Shown here: positions 1 through 8,579 of the stretch, piece by piece
Numbering within the stretch: the stretch's first letter is position 1
How the letters are laid out: the number at the start of each line of letters is the position of its first letter
NCBI GenBank assembly: GCA_037355855.1
Contig: CM074759.1
Coordinates: 2,790,001-2,854,000, forward strand
Reading direction: 5' to 3'
DNA length: 64,000 bases
DNA from: Pseudo-nitzschia pungens
Lineage: Eukaryota > Bacillariophyta > Bacillariophyceae > Bacillariales > Bacillariaceae
The notes under the pieces: model-generated
Told to the model about the DNA's origin: nothing
Seen by the model: the letters and a program-made list of their open reading frames with translations, nothing else
The model's database searches: none
Translations under genes and position numbers: made by a program

Positions 1-157
1 TAAAAGCAGCTCTACGCTGGGGTCCAATGTTTTGGAAGGTGATGATGGTGGAATTGGAGGATGGAGCTTGAGGAAAAGGATGACCAAAACTATCAGAATC
101 CTTAGCAGCAAGAGAGTCTCCATGGAGAGTTAATTGGACAAATTGAGAAGCAGGGAA
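1..157 (-). pseudogene. LINE ORF2 5'-end scrap
   Basis: This piece matches, base for base with few changes, the start of the LINE ORF2 genes at 27296-27450 and 46256-46410. On the reverse strand it would encode the stretch just before the endonuclease domain, around the phrase 'STIITFQNIGPQRRAAF'. It runs off the left edge of the window and stops at about 157, where the match ends inside the run after 'gagaagcagggaaa'. It has no start and no domain of its own, so it is a fragment of another LINE copy. Confidence 0.8.
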
Positions 158-171
158 AATGTGTTTGGTGT

Positions 172-347
172 TGACTACTCGCATTACTGATGCTGCACTC
201 CAGCATCCAGAGAGGAGTTTTGCTTTTGTACGCTGACCACTAGCATTACTGATACTATGTATCTGAGGAAGGGTTTTGCTTGTGTCGGCTGACCACTAGC
301 ATTACGGATGCTGCATACCAGCATTGGAGGGACAGTTTTGCTTGTGT
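172..347. repeat. Three imperfect tandem repeats of about 55-65 bp
   Basis: The phrase 'gcattactgatgctgca' followed by 'gttttgcttgtgt' and 'gctgaccacta' recurs three times, starting near 174, 238 and 295. Units differ by small indels. The array lies between the ORF2 scrap and a forward LINE 3' end, and may be part of that LINE's 3'UTR. I see no coding function. Confidence 0.6.
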
Positions 348-640
348 CTTTCCCTTTCATGTTCTTGTTACCCCGTCTCCTGTACGCTTTGTAACAGCAG
401 TGTCTGTTGTGCTCTGGACTGGTTTGTTTTTTTCCTGTTTCTTACCAAGGTTCGTTTGCAAAATAGTCGTCTTTACAACCTGGGGCCCAAATCCCCCATG
501 GTTGAGGCGGCGCGTCGTTCTACAACTTGGGGCCTAACCTCTCTTCGATTGAGGCGACGATAAAGTCTGGTTACAGACTGAGTAGCTTTTAACCACCTTC
601 GGTGGATTTTCCTACTTAAATAAGTATATTATTATTATTG
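348..640 (+). mobile_element. 3' end of a forward-strand LINE
   Basis: The segment resembles the reverse complement of the LINE-C 3'UTR (40378-40676) and ends in the same kind of TATTATTATT tail. It carries the stem-loop AGTCTG-GTTA-CAGACT at 564-579 and CCACC-TTC-GGTGG at 593-605, both shared in form with LINE-C and LINE-D. A block of about 47 bp is present twice (467-514 and 513-558). No ORF2 sequence precedes it, so it is strongly 5'-truncated. Its tail abuts the ORF1 of LINE-A at about 640, so it probably inserted there. Confidence 0.7.
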
Positions 641-641
641 G

Positions 642-2562
642 TGGTGGTGTTGTACAAAGCAAGGATTTCACCCCGGTAGGAGCTAGTATCAACTGAAAGG
701 AACAGGGGCCAGGACCAATTGTCACGGGTTCGTATACCCATTAACACTTGGCGCAAAGTCTTCAAACTAAAGCCCTGTCCCAAATCAATAGGAAGATCAA
801 GATCAACAACACCCAGAACAGGAGCAGTCTCATGGCTTGCAATGAACTTGGATTGTTGGTACTTGGCTTGTTTCACAGTCTTGAGCTTGGTGGGAGGGAG
901 AGGCCTGTCAGATGGGTTGGTGGCTGTCTCAATAAACTTGTAGAATTTACCATCAGGGAGGGATGCAATGTCAGAAGGCTTGCACCTGTTGAACTGGCCT
1001 TTGAGCAGCTTGACAGTTTGGGCTCGCTTGGTAGCATCACAAAGAACATGAGCAGCTGAGACAGGATTTGGATCAGGGGCTCTGGAGTTGTCCAGGCTGA
1101 TGTTCTTGCGGATAACAGAAATAGGAAAGGCTTGAAACCTGGGATGGGTCTGAAGCAATACATTGTAGTGATCAAGATCAAAACTCTGCATGTAAGATCC
1201 AAGGAGGAAACCACAGGTGACAATAACTGGAGCCTGGATGCGATCATACTTCAAGTCCATGTCACGATCCCTGAGTCTCTGAAGCAAAGGTGTAGACAGG
1301 AGGGTCTTCAAAGAAATGCTGTGCCCAACAAAGAACCTTAAATGGGGAGCAGTTCTGCTGCAAAGCCACAGCTGAGCGACATACAATTCCAAGGTTTTTC
1401 TGTCTGGGAGGGTAGACCACAACTTTGTGACAGGCTTGGCTTTGGGGTTGAGCCTAGCTCTGGAAGGAAAAACATAGAGCACCAGGCGCTTGTCAACTTT
1501 CCAGAGCAATTCCAGGGCTTCCTTGAGAGACTTAAGCAATTCATCATACAGCTCTCCAGGGTGCTGAGACATGAGCCGGGGAAGGGAAAGTGTAACATAT
1601 GAACTGTGAGAACACTTGGAACCTTCAGTGACATCTATTGGAGCCCTTGAATCACTAGAGCAGACCCCTCAGCGTTGGAGAAAGTGTCCATCAGAAGAGG
1701 ACAGCACTGTAGCACCACCTAGACCAGGAAGAAAGGATACTGATCTGGAACTGGAAGCACTGCCCCCTGCTGTGGGGGCAGGAGCAGGAGGCTTCTGCTT
1801 GAAATACCAGTGGGATCCAAGGACTTGGTTAGCTGCCAACCAAACTTTACCTTCAGTGCTGGGCAAAAGGTTGCCTTCACAGTACAAGGTGTCAAAACAT
1901 TCAGGGGACATCTTGGCCAAACCAATAAGACATCTCTTCAGAGCATGGCCGGAAGGTTGCTTGGTCCAGTCTGCAGAATCTTGAAAGCAAAGAGAAGCAA
2001 GGGAAACCAGGGACTCCACAGAAGCAGTTCTCCAATCAGGGCTGTCAGGAAAAGCTTGAGAATAAACTGGAGGGATGGCAGACTGACAGACATCGTGGAT
2101 GGATTTCTTGTCATTCCCATCCTTCTTGCTGAAGAAGTGAGTGGGACTTAGACACCCAGCCCATAACCGGGATCCTGTTGGAGTTTTGCGAAGAGCTTGG
2201 ATAGGGGTGGGAATGGTAGCACGACCAGCAAAAGGCCCCTTACCAAAGAAGCACCAGAGGAAGGAGTCTGAGTGAGCCTTGTTGGCAGCAGCCAGGGCTG
2301 TCTTGCGCAGAGTATTTCGCTCTGTCGGGGAAGAGGAAGCAGGCGGCTTGCCAGAAGGAAATGCAATAGTAGCTTGTTTCAAACCAGAATGGGAACCGGA
2401 AACCTGAGAGGGTGGGGGCTGAGAGTTTGAGTCCTCAGAGCCTGGCTGCCCATCACCTGACTGGCCACTGCCTGACTGCCCACTGCTAGACTGCTCACTG
2501 CCTGATTGCCCAGGGCTGGACTGCCCAGTGCCTGATGGATTTGTGCTCATGTCTACATCATC
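642..2562 (-). pseudogene. LINE-A ORF1, C-terminal part, with one nonsense codon
   Basis: Reading from 2562 towards 642 gives the middle and C-terminal part of the ORF1 protein seen intact in LINE-C (46510-49527). A Gly/Ser/Gln-rich stretch (repeats like 'SGQSG') comes first, then the conserved block around 'SDSFLWCFFGKGPF', then 'ELYDELLKSLKEAL' to 'RTRDNWSWPLFLSVDTSSY'. The frame is unbroken except for one TGA at 1669-1671, where LINE-C has an arginine codon (CGA), consistent with a C-to-T change. The protein would end at about 642 in sequence supplied by the inserted LINE tail. ORF1 proteins of LINEs usually bind the element RNA. I cannot name a fold for this one, and its nucleic-acid role is inferred from its position only. 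Confidence 0.85.
2558..2562. repeat. Target site duplication of Copia-1, left copy
   Basis: The 5-bp sequence tcatc lies directly outside the left LTR and again at 8353-8357. Joining the two flanks restores the uninterrupted ORF1 reading seen in LINE-B (around 30440-30460). Confidence 0.9.
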
Positions 2563-2788
2563 TCTTGTAAATCTTAATGAACAAGGCTACAATTGTTGTA
2601 ACATTCAATAATTGTACTAATTGTATTAAACTAAAAAGTGAGTATTTTTGGTTGTGTGGTATTCCATCGGCATGTAAATCATTTTTGTGTGGTTGTGATT
2701 TCAATTCTCTGGTCATCAATGCCTCGCTGATTCTTGTCGCTGAATTTGTTAACGGTCATTTTTCACCCCTAACTCTAATTATTCAACA
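2563..2788 (-). repeat. Copia-1 3' LTR
   Basis: 226 bp; on the reverse strand it begins TGTTGAATAATT and ends with ACAAGA, so the usual terminal CA is four bases inside the end. It differs from 8127-8352 at three sites. The stop codon of pol (TAA) lies inside this LTR at 2779-2781. Confidence 0.93.
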
Positions 2789-4686
2789 CACTCCTGTGGA
2801 CTTGCCTCGCCACCGGTTTCCGCAGTCGATGCCAGTCCATACTTCTTGATGGTTTCATCATACTGCTGTTTGTAGATGTTTATCTGATCCTCCTTGATTC
2901 CTAGAATCAGGTCTCGAAACTTCCTAAACAGTCCACCTTGTACTGGCTTAGTGTAGTAGTCAGCAATCATTTCCTTTGTGGGACAATATTTTACGGATAT
3001 TTCCTTTCGTTTAATCCGATCGGTGATAAAGAAATATCGGATATGTATGTGTTTGGATCCCTTCCCACACGACATCCTTCCATTGTTCTCCAATAACATT
3101 GCTGCTTTGTTATCTTGGTACAAAATATCCTCTTTGCTACTCCCTCCTTGTGCCACTCTGAAATATCTGAACCACAGATGTTTTGGTAGTTTCTCTCCTA
3201 CTGCCACCACCTCTGTTTCTGTGGAGCTCGTCGTATTCAGTTTTGTTTTGGTTGACGAGGCATATATTGTGCCCTTACCAGCGGTTACCATTACGCCAGC
3301 GTGCCCTCTCATGTCTGAGTGTATGGCATGCGCCCCGTCAATATACAGTGACACTTCTCCTCCATCATATCTCAATATCAATGGCAAATGTTTTGTTGCC
3401 TGTATGTATTTCATCAAGTGTCCCAGCTTCCGGTAGTCATATCTATCCGGTTCTCGTACTCTGGTACATAGGAATGCGACGGCAGTCTGGAGATCAGGCC
3501 TTCCTCTCTTCCCCAGATACAGTGCCTGCGCTGTTGTTGTATGGAAATAGTCTTTTGTTGCTTCATCTAGTTTATCTTCTTGCTCTGTCCCCTCTGTCCG
3601 GAACAGGTTCTCCGGCGCTGCTGTCGCCTTCTCTCCCAACATGTCTTCTGGTAGGGCATTTAACATCTTTTGTATATAGTCATACATCGTGATTCGTACT
3701 TCGCCCGGTGTTCCGAAATCAATCGTCATCCCTAAGTATTCATGTATTTTTCCTCTGGTTTCAGTCATGGGATCTGTTTTTCCATATATTGCCCTTAGTT
3801 GGGCTATAAGTGCGTCCACCTCCTTAGGGCTCACATGGCTAATTATCATGTCGTCGGCCTTGAATGCCACTGTCATCTGTTCGCCGTTTATGTTTTTATT
3901 CCATACACAGTGGTCATAGGGGTTCATGGCATATCCCCACTCCTCCAGATGACCAGCCAACTTCTTATATGATAACAACGCGGCATTCAGGGTTCCATAT
4001 ATGGCCTTACTGCATTTAACAAATATGACCCATTTGCCCCTGACCTTCTTTAAATATTTCTCCCATCGAGCCTTGTCAAGGCGCACGAGTGTTAGAGCTA
4101 GATCCCCATCCACACGCAGGATAAGACGTCCTTCCATCGGCGTCTGCAGAAAGTGTCCTGGCAAGTCAAGAGTAGCAACATCCCGGCCCTCATATGCAAA
4201 CATCATGATAAGGAAGAATAATGCTTCAGTTGCCACAGTAGGGGATCTCGTGTCTTCCTTATTCATCCATATTCGTTGCTTTCGTCCATCGGCACATGCC
4301 CTCCCTTTTACAGTTCCATCTCTTTTTCTTGTCAGGAACAGGAGTATGGGCAGTGCTCGCCTCTTGTCCTCGTTTGACAACGATTCGTACTCAATTTCCT
4401 CAAACACCTCTCGTGACAACATTTGTTTCATTTCCTTCATTGTCGCCGAGTGTCCCTCCTCTCCGAAGTGCTTTAGTCCTTCTTTTAAACCATACTGGTT
4501 CATTATGTAATGTGTCACCGTTTCTCGGGTCCTCTGATCCGCCTGGCCCAGGAACATCATCGCACGGTGATAGTTATATTGCTCTTCTCCTGATTGGATG
4601 ATTTCGATCTTCTTTTCATCCGTTGTAATTAGGTTTGTATAGGCATCCTCAAACCCTCTCCATGTGTATGGTTGTCCACGGTTGTG
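2779..4686 (-). CDS. Copia-1 pol 3' part: reverse transcriptase and RNase H
   Basis: Open from directly after the TGA at 4687-4689 down to the TAA at 2779. It is in the same frame as the upstream gag-protease-integrase ORF. The first ATG is at 4560, but the reading extends upstream of it ('RGQPYTWRGFEDAY'), so the natural product is the rest of a polyprotein. RT shows 'LDLPGHFLQTPMEG' and the catalytic 'FKADDMIISH' (normally YVDD; here A-D-D keeps both aspartates). RNase H shows 'LYIDGAHAIHSDMRGH', 'SSTETEVVAVGEKL' and 'LYQDNKAAMLLENNG', then 'TKEMIADYYTKPVQG'. These are standard Ty1/copia signatures. The enzymes would copy element RNA into DNA in cytoplasmic particles. Whether this part is made depends on reading through the TGA. 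Confidence 0.9.
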   Translation of the reverse strand, partial: HNRGQPYTWRGFEDAYTNLITTDEKKIEIIQSGEEQYNYHRAMMFLGQADQRTRETVTHYIMNQYGLKEGLKHFGEEGHSATMKEMKQMLSREVFEEIEYESLSNEDKRRALPILLFLTRKRDGTVKGRACADGRKQRIWMNKEDTRSPTVATEALFFLIMMFAYEGRDVATLDLPGHFLQTPMEGRLILRVDGDLALTLVRLDKARWEKYLKKVRGKWVIFVKCSKAIYGTLNAALLSYKKLAGHLEEWGYAMNPYDHCVWNKNINGEQMTVAFKADDMIISHVSPKEVDALIAQLRAIYGKTDPMTETRGKIHEYLGMTIDFGTPGEVRITMYDYIQKMLNALPEDMLGEKATAAPENLFRTEGTEQEDKLDEATKDYFHTTTAQALYLGKRGRPDLQTAVAFLCTRVREPDRYDYRKLGHLMKYIQATKHLPLILRYDGGEVSLYIDGAHAIHSDMRGHAGVMVTAGKGTIYASSTKTKLNTTSSTETEVVAVGEKLPKHLWFRYFRVAQGGSSKEDILYQDNKAAMLLENNGRMSCGKGSKHIHIRYFFITDRIKRKEISVKYCPTKEMIADYYTKPVQGGLFRKFRDLILGIKEDQINIYKQQYDETIKKYGLASTAETGGEASPQECVE

Positions 4687-7600
4687 TCATCTTGGTCGGT
4701 CCTCCAAGGATTCTCCGTCGCTATCTGTAATACTTTGCTGCGATTCATCCTCCTCTGTATTGCTGTCGGTGGTTCCGTCACTGTCCGAATTCGTGAACTC
4801 GATCACATCTGCATCGTTCTCTAAGTTTCTTATAATCTCTTCCTCATTCATTCCTGTGCTTTCGGTATCAACGTTGCTGTCGATACCCTCATTCTCATTT
4901 TTGGTTGAGTGGTCGTCCACTCCTGTATTTTCGATAGTTTCGTCGACGGAGTGGTCGTCCACTCCTGTATTTTCGATAGTTTCGTCGACGGAGTCTTCGT
5001 CGCCGTCTCCCTCTGAATCTGAATCGGTTTCGTATTCATAATCGGAATCCTCCTCTGAATTATATTCCACGTTTATATCTGGTATCTGTTCTCCTGCCCT
5101 ATTGGTGAAGGTCACTTGTGCCTGTTGTCCTCCAGCAAGTTCGTGTACTCGGTCCACAACCTCATCGGGCATTGGCAGGATTGTATAGTCCGGCCTGTCC
5201 CGCTCCAATTCTCTCCCTGTCTGTAGATTCATAAATCTCATCCCTCCCTGCATGTTGTCCATTGGTGCCATGGCTATTGCTCCGAATGTCCTTGGTCTAA
5301 GGGTGTTATCGGTTGTTCTGCGCACCTGTGCATAGGCCCCGAATGGTATCTGGCAATGTAGGTGGTAGTCCAGCTTACGGCCTGTAATAATTGTCAATGG
5401 CGATAGGATCTTTGATACGCCCCCTATCCATGGTAGGCCGTTGAGGTATAACAATACGCTTGACATCATCCCCACCACCATTGTTTTTGGTATGGTCTTG
5501 AACGGCGTATGGTGAATGGCGCACCTTGCTCTTTCCTTAACAGTCCGAATAAATCGTTCCACTTCTGGTACATGTTCTTCCTGTGCTGCGAGGTTCAGGG
5601 TGACTTGTATCTCCCCCAATTGGTTCCGAAGGCTCTGGAATTGTTTGTTGGCAAGTAGCATGTTAATCTTGAATCCTCGTTTCTGGTAGTACTTGTCAAG
5701 TTCCTTGATCACGGCGAACAAGCTCCCTCCTGTCATGTCCTTCAGTATTGTCGCCGTCCCATAATGGATATGTTTTGTGATTGTGACCAGGAATGGAAGT
5801 TCCTTAACATGCATCACATCCATCGATACGGTGACTTGTTGGTAATATTCCATTATCTGCCTTGGGACCGGAACTAGTTGGTCCCCCACCACTTTTCTAC
5901 TCTTCCGGATGGTTTTGCCTTGGAGCCCGCTCACGCTGGGCCCCAAGATTGCCTTCATGATGGTGATATCTCTTGGTGTAAGTGGGCTGTTCATGAGTGG
6001 TCCGTACTTTGCCACTCTCATCATGTCTCGGTCGCTCCAGTTAGTCACGTTTTGTAGTTGTCGGGCCCTCATGGCATTATTATTGTCCCTTCTGGAGAAT
6101 TTCTCCTTGTTGGCCTGTATGGTCTCTACGGCCTTGTTCTCTACCCCATTTCCTAGTAGGACTGTTCCCTTTTGAATTTCGTCACTGCTGTCCCAATAAT
6201 ATAACCCTTTTTCAGATGGTATGAATCTTCGGGTTGCTCCACTTGGATTAGTGACCCGGAACGCGTCTTCGATTCCGTTGTGATATTCCACTGTATAACC
6301 GGGGAGATTGGTGACTGCATGGAATGACAGAATGTTTGCAATTCCCCTTGGGTAATAGTACACTTCACCGAATCCTGGTAGATCTCCCACCATGGTTATG
6401 ATTGCTTTGCCGGCGTTGGTATAAAGGTGCAACACGTTCGTTGCAGTCCGGATGTTTTCCAGGAATCGTTTGTTGTAGAACACGTTTACACTTGAGCAAT
6501 TATCCAATAGGATCCATCTTGGATTGATTCTTCTTTTGCATTGATTAAATGTGTGGTTCTTATTTCCCCGTACGTCCTCGATTAGAATCTCTTTCTCCGT
6601 TCCGTTAGAGCCTCTTTCTGTGAACAATGTAATACCGTAATTGTCCCCATCAAGCTCGTCGGCCCAGCTCTCACTGTCACTGAGCGTCCCGTGACTTTCG
6701 TTGATCTCATCCTCTGTTACTGCATCGATTAGACATTGATCGCCGCTTACTTGTTCTCGCTTTTCTCGTTGAATCCTTTTTTGCTCGTTTTGGGTAGGAT
6801 CCCCATTTTCCTTGGTCATGTGTGGACAGTTGTATGCCATACATTCATTCTTCCGGTCACAGTTATAGCAGATATAATCCCCGTTCGTTGGGGATCCGAC
6901 TCCATTGGTCATGAACTGATGTCCGGGTATATATCGAGACTTGTTATTGGAGTTCCGTACCTGGTATAATCTCGGGTTGAACTTGAAGTCTTCCAATTGG
7001 GTGTGTGCTTCAATTACATCTCGCGGGTATTCATCTCTTCCTTTTGTCATGGCATTGTGGCACTCTTGTTTATAGACGGCGTATTTGGCTTCATTGGCGT
7101 TCATAAAAAATATTATCGCTAGCGCTCTGTCGCGGGCCTCCTCTCTTGCCGTGTCTGTGATCATCTGTTGAGTCAGTACAGGAGCGCTCTTCTTGATTTC
7201 AACTTTCGTGTTGGGCTTGGCGTCGTCTGTCGACTCATCTTTGGGTTCCGGATCCACTGGTTCCTGTTTTATTTCCTCGTCGGCTTGCGGATCAGTTTCT
7301 TCCATATCTTCTTCATCATAAAATCTGGCCCCAAGCTTTTCAGCTACATCGACAAGGATTTCAAATTTCTCTAGGTATTCACCGAGATCCATGTCGTCAG
7401 TTTGTCGGAAGTTATACACCTTCTTCTTTGCCAAAAATCGCTGTACTCGTCGGTTGCGTCCGCCCTCTCCTTGTTCGCATACGGATTCTATGATCCCAAG
7501 TAGTTTGATTGCTGATTTCTCAGCGTGTGCAACCTTGTAATGTTTGTCTGCTTTGATCTTGTTTTTCATAATCGGGTCACATTGTCCCCATAACACCTTG

Positions 7601-8067
7601 AATAGCTTCGTAAGATTGATCCGAGTCTTCTGGACCACATCCTTGTAGGCTTTCCTGTCTTGTTTGAATTCATCCTTTGCCATCTCCCTTTCGAAATCAG
7701 TCATTGCTGCTAGCTCCTCTGTTGTTGGTTGTGGTGGTGGCTCTATCGTCACCACTGTGAGCTTCCGTAGCTCCAAACTGGTTTCTTCATTCCCTCCATA
7801 TGTTTTTCCGGCATAGTTGATGAATTTCTGCCTCGATGTCATCCACTTCTTGTTGTGGATCTGGTGGAATACAAACACATCATCCTTGATAGAGTTTGTT
7901 TCTCCCTTGAAACTGGATTTTGTGTTGATCTGGCTTCCGGTATTTCTACTTTTTCCTCTGCTGCTTCTGTTGCTTCGGCGCTTTTGATCATCCCCTTTTT
8001 GGGTCTCTTCATCTGTCGTCTCTTGTTCGACGTGTTTCTCTTCTTCATTGCTGTTCTCAGCACTCAT
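4687..8067 (-). CDS. Copia-1 gag, protease and integrase polyprotein
   Basis: An 1126-residue ORF whose first ATG (8067) is 59 bp inside the 5' LTR. A charged N-terminus precedes gag. A Cys-rich knuckle 'CYNCDRKNEC' plus a further Cys lies near residue 400. The protease site reads 'LLDNCSSVNVF' near 520, in the position of the usual D-S/T-G. The integrase core has the first aspartate in 'VSMDVMHVKE' (about 749). The second position reads 'MLLANKQFQSL' (about 804), an Asn where an Asp is expected. The glutamate is in 'VPEVERFIRTVKER' (about 835). The C-terminus is very acidic and holds a duplicated 14-residue block around 'VDETIENTGVDD'. It ends at TGA 4687-4689, but the same frame continues straight into RT. 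Confidence 0.9.
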   Translation of the reverse strand: MSAENSNEEEKHVEQETTDEETQKGDDQKRRSNRSSRGKSRNTGSQINTKSSFKGETNSIKDDVFVFHQIHNKKWMTSRQKFINYAGKTYGGNEETSLELRKLTVVTIEPPPQPTTEELAAMTDFEREMAKDEFKQDRKAYKDVVQKTRINLTKLFKVLWGQCDPIMKNKIKADKHYKVAHAEKSAIKLLGIIESVCEQGEGGRNRRVQRFLAKKKVYNFRQTDDMDLGEYLEKFEILVDVAEKLGARFYDEEDMEETDPQADEEIKQEPVDPEPKDESTDDAKPNTKVEIKKSAPVLTQQMITDTAREEARDRALAIIFFMNANEAKYAVYKQECHNAMTKGRDEYPRDVIEAHTQLEDFKFNPRLYQVRNSNNKSRYIPGHQFMTNGVGSPTNGDYICYNCDRKNECMAYNCPHMTKENGDPTQNEQKRIQREKREQVSGDQCLIDAVTEDEINESHGTLSDSESWADELDGDNYGITLFTERGSNGTEKEILIEDVRGNKNHTFNQCKRRINPRWILLDNCSSVNVFYNKRFLENIRTATNVLHLYTNAGKAIITMVGDLPGFGEVYYYPRGIANILSFHAVTNLPGYTVEYHNGIEDAFRVTNPSGATRRFIPSEKGLYYWDSSDEIQKGTVLLGNGVENKAVETIQANKEKFSRRDNNNAMRARQLQNVTNWSDRDMMRVAKYGPLMNSPLTPRDITIMKAILGPSVSGLQGKTIRKSRKVVGDQLVPVPRQIMEYYQQVTVSMDVMHVKELPFLVTITKHIHYGTATILKDMTGGSLFAVIKELDKYYQKRGFKINMLLANKQFQSLRNQLGEIQVTLNLAAQEEHVPEVERFIRTVKERARCAIHHTPFKTIPKTMVVGMMSSVLLYLNGLPWIGGVSKILSPLTIITGRKLDYHLHCQIPFGAYAQVRRTTDNTLRPRTFGAIAMAPMDNMQGGMRFMNLQTGRELERDRPDYTILPMPDEVVDRVHELAGGQQAQVTFTNRAGEQIPDINVEYNSEEDSDYEYETDSDSEGDGDEDSVDETIENTGVDDHSVDETIENTGVDDHSTKNENEGIDSNVDTESTGMNEEEIIRNLENDADVIEFTNSDSDGTTDSNTEEDESQQSITDSDGESLEDRPR
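4908..4991 (-). repeat. 42-bp perfect tandem duplication in the Copia-1 pol acidic tail
   Basis: The 42-bp unit containing 'gtcgtccactcctgtatttt' occurs twice in a row in frame, giving two copies of a 14-residue acidic block. It lies in the linker between integrase and RT. Confidence 0.85.
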
Positions 8068-8126
8068 AGTCTCTGTTAACTTGGTTAGGTTGTTGCTCTT
8101 CTCTTCAACGCCTTTTTAGTTTAATA
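8068..8126 (-). promoter_or_regulatory. Copia-1 leader and presumed primer-binding region
   Basis: Fifty-nine bases separate the 5' LTR from the gag ATG. On the reverse strand the leader opens TATTAAACTAAAAAGGCG. It does not start with the TGG expected for complementarity to a normal tRNA 3' end, so I cannot name the primer. Confidence 0.4.
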
Positions 8127-8352
8127 TCTTGTAAATCTTAATGAACAAGGCTACAATTGTCGTAACATTCAATAATTGTACTAATTGTATTAAACTAAAA
8201 AGTGAGTATTTTTGGTTGTGTGGTATTCCATCGGCATGTAAATCATTTTTGTGTGGTTGTGATTTCAATTCTCCGGTCATCAATGCCTCGCTGATTCTTG
8301 TTGCTGAATTTGTTAACGGTCATTTTTCACCCCTAACTCTAATTATTCAACA
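8127..8352 (-). repeat. Copia-1 5' LTR
   Basis: 226 bp, three differences from 2563-2788. It should hold the promoter and transcription start of Copia-1. It is followed on its right by the second tcatc duplication (8353-8357) and the N-terminal part of LINE-A ORF1. Confidence 0.93.
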
Positions 8353-8357
8353 TCATC

Positions 8358-8579
8358 ACGCTCACCAATAGACACAGCAGAAGTGAAGGACATATCATCA
8401 TCAGAAGAGGAGGCTAACTGGGGGGAATCTCTGGCTGGAAGGGGAGAAGGGGTGGCCGGAGCAGAGGAACCAGCAGCAGGTGGTTGGCGTGAAGGAGTCC
8501 CCACAAAGGCACGTTTGTTTGTAGGAGTGGCAGGCAAGGGAGGCCTTTTGCACCCAGAAGCTGGCGGGGGAGGAGGCAT
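8358..8579 (-). pseudogene. LINE-A ORF1, N-terminal part
   Basis: Starts at ATG 8579 in the context CCCCACCATGCC, which is identical around the ORF1 starts of LINE-B (30219) and LINE-C (49527). It encodes a Pro-rich, basic head ('KRPPLPATPTNKRAF') and an acidic patch ('SSDDDMSFTSAVS'). It is cut by Copia-1 at the tcatc site and continues at 2562. With Copia-1 removed, the frame is continuous down to the TGA at 1669-1671. Confidence 0.9.

Larger units (their letters stand above)
2563..8352 (-). mobile_element. Copia-1: complete Ty1/copia element
   Basis: A 5.79-kb element with two 226-bp LTRs (2563-2788 and 8127-8352) that differ at only three positions by eye, and with a tcatc duplication. 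The order on the reverse strand is LTR, 59-bp leader, gag, protease, integrase, RT, RNase H, LTR. Integrase before RT is the Ty1/copia order. The high LTR identity suggests a fairly recent insertion. It landed in ORF1 of LINE-A, so LINE-A is older. One in-frame TGA and one odd integrase residue (see the coding entries) suggest it may no longer be autonomous. Confidence 0.95.

Noticed and set aside
3183..3692. Antisense ORFs of 150-170 codons over the copia and LINE coding regions
   Set aside because: They are shadows of the coding strand, with no motif and no conservation between copies.
8127..8352. Possible solo LTR or separate small element at 8127
   Set aside because: It pairs with 2563-2788 with the same orientation, 98-99% identity and a shared tcatc duplication, so it is the Copia-1 5' LTR.
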